Assembly (NCBI GenBank): GCA_947472965.1
Contig: CANJEF010000049.1
Span: 1-7,987, forward strand
Length of the DNA stretch: 7,987 bases
Direction of reading: 5' to 3'
Source of the DNA: Sphingobacteriales bacterium
GTDB lineage: Bacteria; Bacteroidota; Bacteroidia; Chitinophagales; Chitinophagaceae
This document shows positions 1-6,595 of the stretch, piece by piece. The translations under genes were made by a program, and so were the position numbers. Numbering within the stretch: position 1 is the first letter of the stretch; each line of letters starts with the position of its first letter. The notes below the pieces were generated by a model, which was not told the DNA's origin, did no database searches, and saw nothing but the letters and a program-made list of their open reading frames with translations.

Positions 1-1154
1 ATGTGCTCTGTTTTCATTCCCCTGGTTGTAATGGCAGGAACGCCAATTCTTATTCCTGATGTTACAAAGGGACTTTTATCGTCGTATGGAACGGAGTTTT
101 TATTCAAGGTGATATGGGCTTTGTCCAATGTTTCTTGTGCCTTTTTACCTGTGATGTTTTTATTTCTGAGATCTATCAGCATCAGGTGATTATCTGTTCC
201 CCCGCTGATTAAATCATATCCTTTGTCTGTAAAAGCTTTTGCGATTGTTTGGGCATTTACTTTCACTTGTTGTTGGTATACTTTGAAAGCTGGGTCAAGG
301 ATTTCACCAAATGCAATGGCTTTCGCTGCAATTACATGTTCGAGTGGACCACCTTGTGTTCCGGGGAAAACGGCAAGGTCGAGCAAAGCGCTCATGGACC
401 TGATATTTCCCTTTGGATCTTTTAGCCCAAATGGATTTTCAAAATCATGTCTCATAACAATTACGCCACCTCTTGGACCGCGAAGGGTTTTATGGGTAGT
501 GGATGTAACGATATGGCAATGATCAAATGGGTCGTTCAAGAGTCCAGCTGCAATAAGACCGGCTGGGTGGGCAATGTCTGCAAGCACCAATGCGCCTATT
601 TCATCAGCCACTTTTCTGATTCGTGCATAATCCCAATCACGGCTATATGCAGATGCACCACAGATAATCATTTTGGGTTTTTCTGCTCTGGCGGTTCTTT
701 CAAGTTGTTCATAGTCAACCAAGCCAGTTTCCCTATCAACACCATAAAAAAACGGTTGGTATGTTTTTCCACTGAAGTTGGCGGCACTTCCATGGGTAAG
801 ATGTCCGCCCATGCTTAAGTCAAGGCCAAGTATTTTGTCGCCTGGTTTTAGGCAAGCTAGGAACACGGCAGTGTTCGCTTGCGCTCCACTGTGGGGCTGC
901 ACATTGGCCCAGGTAGCATTGAATACTTTCTTTAGTCTGTCAATGGCAAGATTTTCAATTTCATCAACCACATCACATCCTCCATAATATCTTTTTCCGG
1001 GATATCCCTCTGCATATTTATTTGTTGCAACGGATCCTGTAGCTTGAATTACCTGGTATGATGTGAAGTTTTCTGAAGCAATCAGTTCAATTCCTTCGCG
1101 TTGTCTTTTTAGTTCTTTTTTGAGGAGGTCGAACACCAATGTATCTTGTGCCAT
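1..1154 (-). CDS. glyA: Serine hydroxymethyltransferase, 3' end cut by window edge
   Basis: Cytoplasmic PLP enzyme that converts serine plus tetrahydrofolate to glycine plus 5,10-methylene-tetrahydrofolate, the main entry of one-carbon units. Reading the minus strand from the ATG at 1154 gives 384 complete codons running off the window at base 1. Family members are about 420-430 residues, so roughly 40 are missing. Visible landmarks: the N-terminal ELIASEN block (residues 23-29), [13 protein letters not shown] (47-59), HSGAQAN (88-94), the [10 protein letters not shown] block (191-200) and [15 protein letters not shown] (216-230), whose K222 is the expected Schiff-base lysine. A segment at about 238-258 ([11 protein letters not shown]...) looks longer than the E. 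coli enzyme in this region, which I recall as usual for Bacteroidota GlyA. The gene follows the ABC ATPase gene in the same direction with a 64-base gap that holds its own promoter-like site, so it may be both independently transcribed and read through. No Shine-Dalgarno is seen. The assignment is very secure. Confidence 0.98.
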   Translation of the reverse strand, partial: MAQDTLVFDLLKKELKRQREGIELIASENFTSYQVIQATGSVATNKYAEGYPGKRYYGGCDVVDEIENLAIDRLKKVFNATWANVQPHSGAQANTAVFLACLKPGDKILGLDLSMGGHLTHGSAANFSGKTYQPFFYGVDRETGLVDYEQLERTARAEKPKMIICGASAYSRDWDYARIRKVADEIGALVLADIAHPAGLIAAGLLNDPFDHCHIVTSTTHKTLRGPRGGVIVMRHDFENPFGLKDPKGNIRSMSALLDLAVFPGTQGGPLEHVIAAKAIAFGEILDPAFKVYQQQVKVNAQTIAKAFTDKGYDLISGGTDNHLMLIDLRNKNITGKKAQETLDKAHITLNKNSVPYDDKSPFVTSGIRIGVPAITTRGMKTEH

Positions 1155-1167
1155 GTGGTATATTTTT

Positions 1168-1199
1168 GTAAAGGTACCCCTATGTGGAGAAAGAAAAAA
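1168..1199 (-). promoter_or_regulatory. Probable Bacteroidota-type promoter of glyA
   Basis: On the minus strand TACCTTTAC (bases 1176-1168) matches the Bacteroidota -7 pattern TAnnTTTG at all fixed positions except the last (A for G). A T-rich block (1199-1193) lies about 19 bases further upstream, the spacing expected for the -33 element. The start would fall near 1160-1163, leaving a very short leader before the ATG at 1154. This is a match by eye, not a scored prediction. Confidence 0.5.
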
Positions 1200-1218
1200 C
1201 CCTTACTACTACCATTTT

Positions 1219-1830
1219 TTACACACCCATGCAGATTTCATCGCCGCAGCTGGCATACTCACGCTTATCGTTGCTGCTGATTACAACAAGCCTGTTTTGG
1301 CAATGTGTTGCTATCAAGTGACTGTATAGTGAAACGCCCTTTTCATCAAGGTTTGTACAGGGCTCATCCAACAATAGGATTTCAGTGTCTGAAAAAAATG
1401 CCTGTGCCAGTTTGATGCGCTGTTTCATTCCACTGCTAAAATGCCTTATTTGTTTGTCTTTTGCTGAGCCAAGTCCGATTTCTTCGAGAATATTGTTGGG
1501 TTCAAATCCGGAAATGAAGGGCTTGAAATTATCATGATAGCTTAAAAACTCAATCGCAGTCATTTCTTCAATTACTTCTAGATATGGGGCGCATATGGAT
1601 AGGTGCTTGAATTGCTTTTCAGGTAAGATGACGGTGGGGTTATTGCTATATTGGATATTTCCTTCGTTCAAATATGAAGAACCTGCCAGGCATTGTAATA
1701 AGGTCGATTTTCCTGAGCCATTGTGTCCTGTGATTGCATAATGGTTGCCTGAATTCAGTTCTAGTGCTAGATTTCTGAATATCCATTGACGGTTGAAACG
1801 CTTGCCAGCATTAGTCACCGTTATTTTCAT
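1219..1830 (-). CDS. Small ABC-type ATPase with non-canonical Q- and H-loops
   Basis: A 203-residue nucleotide-binding subunit of the ABC superfamily, with no membrane segment. Visible motifs: Walker A GHNGSGKST (35-43, K41), signature FSSGMKQR (131-138), Walker B ILLLDEP (151-157, catalytic E156) and the D-loop NLD (160-162). Two usual parts are altered. Where a Q-loop glutamine is expected, about 40 residues after Walker A, the sequence is ICAPYLE (79-85). The switch histidine expected about 31 residues after E156 is an asparagine (ISSND, N187). The ATG at 1830 lies inside lpxA, overlapping it by 20 bases in another frame, so translation is probably coupled to lpxA. No permease gene is in the window, so the protein either pairs with a membrane partner encoded elsewhere or acts as a soluble ATPase. 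It is too short and too divergent for me to call it LptB, and it is not MsbA, which carries its own membrane domain. An LPS-linked role is inferred only from position. Confidence 0.9.
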   Translation of the reverse strand: MKITVTNAGKRFNRQWIFRNLALELNSGNHYAITGHNGSGKSTLLQCLAGSSYLNEGNIQYSNNPTVILPEKQFKHLSICAPYLEVIEEMTAIEFLSYHDNFKPFISGFEPNNILEEIGLGSAKDKQIRHFSSGMKQRIKLAQAFFSDTEILLLDEPCTNLDEKGVSLYSHLIATHCQNRLVVISSNDKREYASCGDEICMGV

Positions 1831-2617
1831 CCACCGAATTTTTTGTAAAGCGTTTGATGATTCCCCTGTTGCTTTCCCTAACGAATGTTACAATTTCATC
1901 GCGTTCATCAGTTACTGGAAATTCTTCCTCAATAAAATCAATGGCTTGGGTTGTATTCAAACCTTTATTGTAAATGATGCGATAGATATCAAGTATTTCA
2001 TTTATTTTTTCAACCGAAAATCCTTTTCTTTTTAGTCCCACTGAATTTACACCGGCATAGGAGAGTGGCGTTCTGCCTGCTTTTATGTAGGGTGGAACAT
2101 CCTTGCTTACCAATGAACCTCCTGCAACAAATGAATGTTGTCCGATTTTGACAAATTGATGTACGGCACACATTCCTGCAAGAATCGCATAGTCGCCCAA
2201 TGTTACATGTCCAGCCATTTGGGTGTTATTGCTCATGATACAATTGTTTCCGATGATGCAGTCATGCGCAATGTGGCTATAAGCCATGATAAGGCAATTG
2301 TTGCCTACAGTGGTTTTCCACCTATCCTTTGTGCCACGATGAATTGTTACGAATTCCCTGATGGTCGTATCGTTACCAACTTCTACAATGGTTTCTTCTC
2401 CTTCAAATTTGAGGTCTTGGGGCGATGCAGAAATAACGGCTCCGGGAAATACCCTGCAGTTCTTTCCAATTCTCGCACCATCCATGATAGTTACATTGCT
2501 GCCTATCCAAGTGCCTTCACCAATTTCAACGTTTTGATGTATCACAGAAAAGGGATCAATTTTTACATTGGTGGCAATGCGTGCATTGTGGTGGATATAT
2601 GTATGCGGATGAATCAT
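1811..2617 (-). CDS. lpxA: UDP-N-acetylglucosamine acyltransferase (LpxA)
   Basis: First step of lipid A synthesis: transfer of a 3-hydroxyacyl chain from ACP to the 3-OH of UDP-GlcNAc, in the cytoplasm, by a homotrimer. The 268 residues compare with 262 in E. coli. Residues 1 to about 180 are hexapeptide repeats (a left-handed beta helix; IGEGTW, IGSNVT and IGKNCR are visible), followed by a helical tail. Aligned by eye to E. coli LpxA, the catalytic His125 is H118 in HIAHDC (115-120), His144 is H137 (AGHV), His160 is H153 (AVHQF) and Arg204 is R197 (GLKRKGF). The chain-length ruler Gly173 aligns with G166, so there is no bulky block and a long acyl chain is likely. The family marker TIHRGT (91-96) is present. 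The gene starts 10 bases after the lpxC-fabZ stop and its end overlaps the ATPase gene, so it is clearly internal to the operon. No Shine-Dalgarno is present. Confidence 0.98.
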   Translation of the reverse strand: MIHPHTYIHHNARIATNVKIDPFSVIHQNVEIGEGTWIGSNVTIMDGARIGKNCRVFPGAVISASPQDLKFEGEETIVEVGNDTTIREFVTIHRGTKDRWKTTVGNNCLIMAYSHIAHDCIIGNNCIMSNNTQMAGHVTLGDYAILAGMCAVHQFVKIGQHSFVAGGSLVSKDVPPYIKAGRTPLSYAGVNSVGLKRKGFSVEKINEILDIYRIIYNKGLNTTQAIDFIEEEFPVTDERDEIVTFVRESNRGIIKRFTKNSVDENNGD

Positions 2618-2627
2618 AAATTGGGGT

Positions 2628-4076
2628 TTATTGGTTTGTGCTTTCCCTTTTCACCAATTGAGCCATCAACACAGCCTCTGTGGTTATTTTATTGCCAACA
2701 TAGACAGTCCCATTCATTTCACAGATGCCTCTTCTGATTGGACCGGCCAGTTCTAATTTTAATATCATGGTATCTCCCGGAATCACTTTTTGTTTGAATT
2801 TGCAGTTGTCGATTTTTACAAAATAAGTGTCATATTCTCCTGGGGGTAACGCATTGATAGCTAAAATTCCGCCACACTGTGCCAGGGCCTCAACCTGTAA
2901 AACGCCGGGCATGACTGGATTTCCAGGAAAATGACCTGCAAAGAAAGGCTCATTAAAAGTAACGTTTTTTATTCCCACAATGTGCGTATCAGAAAGCTCA
3001 ATCACCTTGTCAACTAACAGGAAAGGAAAGCGGTGAGGGAGTTTTTTTTCAATCTGTTGTGTGTTGTAAACAGGCGCCTGTGTAGGATCATAAACAGGAA
3101 TATTCTTTACGTGCTTATTCTTCTTGATGTAATTTTTGATTGCTTTCGCGAATTCAATATTTGAAAAGTGCCCGGGTCTATTCGCAATAATATGGGCTTT
3201 GATGGGATAGCCAATCAACGCTAAGTCACCTATTACATCCAAGAGTTTATGACGTGCCGGTTCGTTGGGGAACCGCAATTCGAGGTTGTTAAGATATCCG
3301 CCATTTTCAACCTCGATCGTATCTTTTTTGAATATTTTGGCCAATCGCTCCATCTCCTCATCCCCAACAGGCTTGTCAACCACCACAATGGCGTTGTTGA
3401 TATCACCTCCTTTAATCAGGTCAAGTGCCAACAAAGTTTCTAATTCATGTAGAAAACAAAATGTTCTGCAACTGGCAATCTCATTTTTGAATTCACTAAT
3501 ATCCTTGAGGCCTGCATGTTGTGTACCTAAAACAGGACTATTAAAGTCAATCAACGTTGTGATCTTATACTCCATGGCTGGCATGGCCACCATCTCAACT
3601 CTTTTTTCCTCATGATAGTATGAGATATTCGTATCAATGGTATACCAATGTTTTGCAGCTTCCTGCTCCTCAACTCCTGCCTTTTCAATCAATTGAACAA
3701 AGGGTTGAGAGCTTCCATCCATAATAGGAATTTCAGGACCATTTATTTCAATGAGACAGTTATCAACGCCCATTCCAACCAATGCAGCTAGGATGTGTTC
3801 AACGGTACTTATTTTGGCTCCATGGTCTTCAAGTGTTGTTCCTCTTGAAGTATCTGTTACAAGGTCACAGTCGGCTTTTATGACAGGCTCGTTTGGTAAG
3901 TCAACTCTTTTGAACTGAATGCCAAAACCCGGATTAGCGGGGTTCAATACCATATCCACCAATATACCTGTGTGCAGTCCAGTTCCGGAGATGCTTTCGG
4001 TATTGGTAATGGTATGTTGTTTGTCTGGATTGAATTTTTCTCTCATCTCGATGAATTGATGGCGAAGATAAGCCAT
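2628..4076 (-). CDS. lpxC-fabZ: Bifunctional LpxC deacetylase / FabZ dehydratase fusion
   Basis: A 482-residue two-domain cytoplasmic enzyme. The LpxC half (about 18-318) is the zinc deacetylase acting on UDP-3-O-acyl-GlcNAc, the committed lipid A step. It shows GTGLHTG (31-37), the STVEH block with E93 and H94, HKLLD (276-280) with zinc ligands H276 and D280, and RPGH with H303 matching E. coli His265. The FabZ half (about 335-482) dehydrates 3-hydroxyacyl-ACP. It shows LPHRFPFLLVD (346-356) and GHFPGNPVMPG (381-391), with catalytic H382 and E396 spaced 14 apart as in single FabZ proteins. This fusion is a known Bacteroidota arrangement and lets one gene balance lipid A and fatty acid elongation. 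The start is uncertain. M1 (4076) follows an A-rich ACTAAAA stretch, but most homologues I recall begin nearer M11 (4046), just before the KQHTI block. A run of eight A in the coding strand (3049-3042) lies exactly at the domain junction. Confidence 0.98.
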   Translation of the reverse strand: MAYLRHQFIEMREKFNPDKQHTITNTESISGTGLHTGILVDMVLNPANPGFGIQFKRVDLPNEPVIKADCDLVTDTSRGTTLEDHGAKISTVEHILAALVGMGVDNCLIEINGPEIPIMDGSSQPFVQLIEKAGVEEQEAAKHWYTIDTNISYYHEEKRVEMVAMPAMEYKITTLIDFNSPVLGTQHAGLKDISEFKNEIASCRTFCFLHELETLLALDLIKGGDINNAIVVVDKPVGDEEMERLAKIFKKDTIEVENGGYLNNLELRFPNEPARHKLLDVIGDLALIGYPIKAHIIANRPGHFSNIEFAKAIKNYIKKNKHVKNIPVYDPTQAPVYNTQQIEKKLPHRFPFLLVDKVIELSDTHIVGIKNVTFNEPFFAGHFPGNPVMPGVLQVEALAQCGGILAINALPPGEYDTYFVKIDNCKFKQKVIPGDTMILKLELAGPIRRGICEMNGTVYVGNKITTEAVLMAQLVKRESTNQ

Positions 4077-4141
4077 TTTTAGTAGGTTGATTGGTGCTTG
4101 ACATTGGGTTAATCCGTTGTCTTTGAATTGACTAAAACAAC

Positions 4142-5200
4142 CTAGTCGCTTTCTTTTCTGTCCGCGGCTAGGGTGTTCAACAAGGTTTCAATTTCATCAA
4201 TTTTTTTTGATAAGGCAGGAAGCTTTCTGAAAACCGAAAGGGAACGCAACGATGCCAAGTGATCAAATGCGGGTGTACCATTTAATGCCTTATTTTTTTC
4301 TGTAACATTTCCATTTATCCCACTTTTAGCACCAACTTTAACCCCCTCTGCAATGGTGATGTGACCAACAATTCCAACTTGGCCTCCGATCATAGCCCTT
4401 TTCCCGATTTTTGTGGATCCGCTAATGCCAGTTTGGGCGGCTATAACACTGTCTTCTCCTATTTCCACATTGTGTGCAACCTGTAGAAGGTTGTCCAATT
4501 TGGTGCCCTTTCGTATTATTGTTGACCCCATGGTAGCACGGTCAATACAAGTGTTTGCACCAATTTCAACATTATCTTCTATCACCACATTGCCCATTTG
4601 GGGAACCTTTAAATAGCTGCCGTCTTTTTTAGGGGCAAAGCCAAACCCATCACTTCCTATTATTGTTCCTGCATGAATAATCACCCCTTCCCCAATGATA
4701 CAGTTGTCATAAATTTTCACACCGGGATGAATGGTGGATTTTTTACCAATGGATACATTTTTTCCGATATACACTTGGGGATATATTTTGGCTCCGTCTT
4801 CGATGGTGGCATTTTCACCAATGAAAGCAAAAGCACCAATAAAAATATGTTCTCCGATCTTGGCGGACTTGTCAATAAACGAAGGATCTTGAATTCCTAC
4901 CATTTTTTCTGCAACCATCTGTTGGTAAGTTTGCATGAGGGAAGCAAAGGATGCATACGGATCTTTTACCCTCACCAATGATGTGTTTACAATGGATTTT
5001 AAGACCAAGTCTTCTCCAATGATTACTACACCAGCCTTGGTGTTGTAGAGATACTCTTCGTATTTTGGATTGGCGAGAAAAGCAAGGTCATTGCTAGAAG
5101 CTTCTTCAATTTTTGCGAAAGATGAAACAACTGCATCAGCATTGCCTTCTATCTTGCCTCCAATAAGCAATGCTATTTGTTGAACGGAAAATTCCATCAT
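4142..5200 (-). CDS. lpxD: UDP-3-O-acylglucosamine N-acyltransferase (LpxD)
   Basis: Third step of lipid A synthesis: adds a second 3-hydroxyacyl chain, from ACP, to the free 2-amine made by LpxC. The 352 residues compare with 341 in E. coli. The N-terminal uridine-binding domain (about 1-105) has FLANPKY (41-47), whose F41 and Y47 align with E. coli F43 and Y49. Next comes a long hexapeptide-repeat beta helix (about 106-310) and a C-terminal helix (about 312-350). The catalytic histidine is H243 in QVAHNV (240-245), and H280 in IVGH matches E. coli His276; the 37-residue spacing between them is the same. The IGSDGFGF block (181-188) is also diagnostic. Two adjacent ATG codons begin the frame; the first is given here and the second is equally possible. 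The gene lies 73 bases after the HD gene and 65 bases before lpxC-fabZ, all in the same direction. I saw no clear promoter or terminator in either gap. Confidence 0.98.
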   Translation of the reverse strand: MMEFSVQQIALLIGGKIEGNADAVVSSFAKIEEASSNDLAFLANPKYEEYLYNTKAGVVIIGEDLVLKSIVNTSLVRVKDPYASFASLMQTYQQMVAEKMVGIQDPSFIDKSAKIGEHIFIGAFAFIGENATIEDGAKIYPQVYIGKNVSIGKKSTIHPGVKIYDNCIIGEGVIIHAGTIIGSDGFGFAPKKDGSYLKVPQMGNVVIEDNVEIGANTCIDRATMGSTIIRKGTKLDNLLQVAHNVEIGEDSVIAAQTGISGSTKIGKRAMIGGQVGIVGHITIAEGVKVGAKSGINGNVTEKNKALNGTPAFDHLASLRSLSVFRKLPALSKKIDEIETLLNTLAADRKESD

Positions 5201-5273
5201 ATTTGGTTTAACCCAGCCGATTGATAAAGTCCTTTCGGTTAGGGTATTTTAAAAAGGCATGAATCAAAAACAC

Positions 5274-6482
5274 CTATTGGTAGAAACAAATGTAAAATTT
5301 TTTTACAGGACCAGATAGGTTTTGATGGATGAGCGGTGAATCAACCTGTGATATATCGGAAACCCTGCCATCCTTGAACAAGATGTTGATCTTTTCATTG
5401 TTTGGATCGTATAGGTTGTTTTCAGCTTCACCCTTGAATACAAGAAAGTTGGCATCGTCCAGTGAAATCCCCAATAACGTTGAAACTTCTTCTCTTTTGG
5501 ACTTGATTTCAAATTCTTGTATAGGTTCTGACTGAAGTCTAAGCTTCAATAATTTTCTGTTCAGGAGTGATTTGCACAGTGTTGAAATCACCTTATCAGA
5601 ATGTGCTTTCCAGCTTTTGATTGCATTAATCACATCACTGTCGTCCAGTTCACAAAAGATTTCCAGCCGTGTTTTTTCGGGTAATTCAATATCCTGAAAA
5701 AGCAATTGATTGAGCCGATCACCAGCGTCAATGATACCAGGTGAGTTTATATGAAGCCACTTTGCCCTTTCAAGTATTTTAATAAGCGTCATTTCTGCGC
5801 TAAGTACTGTTTTGTGCTGGTATACCTGCCAATACATCAACCTCCTGGAAACCAGGAATTCCTCAATGGAATAAATTCCTTTTTCTTCCACCATGAGTTC
5901 GCCCTGATGAACGGTAAGCATCTTGATGATTCTATCGTACCCAATCATCCCTTCAATTACTCCAGAAAAAAAACTGTCTCTCGTGAGGTAATCCATCCTG
6001 TCAACATCCAATTGTCCACTGACCAACTGATGCAGGAATTTTTTTGGATGGGTATTTTTGAATACCGCGATGGCCATTGATAATTTGCCTTCCATTTGCA
6101 GGTTGAGCTCATTCATAATCATGGCCGAAAGCGTTTCATGCTCAAGGTCTTTCACGAGCATGGATTCCAGTGCATGTGAAAATGGTCCATGACCGATATC
6201 ATGCAAGAGAATGGCGATCTTAGCGGCCTGTTCTTCTTCAATGCTAATATCGATTCCCTTGTTACGTAGCTCGTAAATAGCATTGTGCATGAGGTGGTAG
6301 GCTCCTAACGCATGATGCAAGCGAGAGTGGACTGCACCGGGGTAGACAAGATATGACATCGCCATTTGGTTGATTCGCCTGAGTCGTTGGAACCATTCAT
6401 GTGAAATGATCCTGTAAATAAGCGGGTCATTGATGGTGATGAAACCATAAACCGGGTCATTGATAATCTTTCTGAATGCCAT
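5274..6482 (-). CDS. HD-superfamily phosphohydrolase heading the lipid A operon
   Basis: A 402-residue soluble protein of the HD phosphohydrolase superfamily, resembling the dNTPase-like group (COG1078 type, distantly related to SAMHD1). The metal-binding set is complete: a histidine in SRLHHALG (53-60, most likely H57), the HD pair H94-D95 in LLHDIGHGPFSH (92-103), and the aspartate in LDVDRMDYLTRD (158-169, D159 or D161). The N-terminus KIINDPVYGFI (5-15) is typical of this family and supports the ATG at 6482. Residues beyond about 250 are a less conserved helical and mixed region that I cannot assign. The substrate is unknown. Relatives hydrolyse deoxynucleoside triphosphates or other phosphoesters, but nothing here fixes that. 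It is first in the unit with lpxD, lpxC-fabZ and lpxA, and divergent from porX. I recall the HD-lpxD-lpxC/fabZ-lpxA order from other Bacteroidota. A strong -7 element lies about 40 bases upstream of the start. Confidence 0.9.
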   Translation of the reverse strand: MAFRKIINDPVYGFITINDPLIYRIISHEWFQRLRRINQMAMSYLVYPGAVHSRLHHALGAYHLMHNAIYELRNKGIDISIEEEQAAKIAILLHDIGHGPFSHALESMLVKDLEHETLSAMIMNELNLQMEGKLSMAIAVFKNTHPKKFLHQLVSGQLDVDRMDYLTRDSFFSGVIEGMIGYDRIIKMLTVHQGELMVEEKGIYSIEEFLVSRRLMYWQVYQHKTVLSAEMTLIKILERAKWLHINSPGIIDAGDRLNQLLFQDIELPEKTRLEIFCELDDSDVINAIKSWKAHSDKVISTLCKSLLNRKLLKLRLQSEPIQEFEIKSKREEVSTLLGISLDDANFLVFKGEAENNLYDPNNEKINILFKDGRVSDISQVDSPLIHQNLSGPVKKFYICFYQ

Positions 6483-6512
6483 TTAGGGATAATGGGGTTA
6501 ACTGTATATTTG
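6482..6512 (+). promoter_or_regulatory. Possible porX promoter overlapping the HD gene start
   Basis: TATATTTG (6505-6512) fits TAnnTTTG completely, and TTTA (6482-6485) lies 19 bases upstream, matching three of the four bases of the -33 TTTG. The start would be near 6518, giving a leader of about 77 bases that contains the inverted repeats. The -33 element touches the HD start codon. A weaker alternative -7, TAACTTTA (6549-6556), would give a leader of about 30 bases but has no good -33 partner. Confidence 0.45.
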
Positions 6513-6518
6513 TCAAAT

Positions 6519-6550
6519 GCAAAGGTATGAACCTGAAAATGGATTAACTA
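6519..6550 (-). promoter_or_regulatory. Probable promoter of the HD-lpx operon
   Basis: The minus strand carries TACCTTTGC (6527-6519), a full match to the Bacteroidota -7 element TAnnTTTG. Transcription would start near 6512, giving a leader of about 30 bases before the ATG at 6482. The -33 position (about 6550-6547) reads TAGTT, a weak match to TTTG. It sits between the two arms of an inverted repeat, which suggests the promoter may be controlled by a bound protein. No second convincing promoter is visible in the gaps before lpxD or lpxC-fabZ, so this one probably drives the whole unit. Confidence 0.6.
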
Positions 6551-6573
6551 ACTTTATTCAGGTTCTTCGAACC
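6529..6573. repeat. Nested inverted repeats between the HD operon and porX
   Basis: GAACCTGAA (6529-6537) and TTCAGGTTC (6557-6565) are perfect 9-base inverted arms separated by 19 bases. The second arm also starts a smaller one: GGTTC (6561-6565), loop TTC, GAACC (6569-6573). The shared GGTTC can pair with either GAACC, so the two hairpins exclude each other. As DNA the arms bracket the -33 region of the HD promoter, like an operator. As RNA they would lie in the porX leader if transcription starts near 6518. There is no U-run after either stem, so this is not a standard terminator. Confidence 0.6.
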
Positions 6574-6595
6574 AGATTTCCTTCAATAATTTAAT

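Noticed and set aside
223..987. Plus-strand open frames across the glyA region
   Set aside because: They lie antisense to a clear, motif-complete serine hydroxymethyltransferase frame and show no recognisable protein family.
1155..1218. Transcription terminator between the ATPase gene and glyA
   Set aside because: The minus strand has a TTTTTT run, but no convincing stem precedes it; only a weak GGTA/TACC pairing is possible.
1219..1830. LptB or MsbA identity for the ABC ATPase
   Set aside because: Too short and without the usual Q-loop and H-loop residues for LptB as I know it, and no membrane domain as in MsbA. Operon position alone is not enough.
2135..2737. 200-codon plus-strand open frame antisense to lpxA and the end of lpxC-fabZ
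   Set aside because: The opposite strand encodes well-conserved LpxA and FabZ motifs; this frame has low-complexity, unfamiliar sequence and is a shadow.
4077..4141. Internal promoter or hairpin between lpxD and lpxC-fabZ
   Set aside because: No TAnnTTTG match on the minus strand; the only stem seen is a 5-base GTTGT/ACAAC pair, which is expected by chance.
5201..5273. Separate promoter for lpxD
   Set aside because: No -7 element of the Bacteroidota type was found; the small GGTTTAACC palindrome is reported only as part of the shared-word finding.
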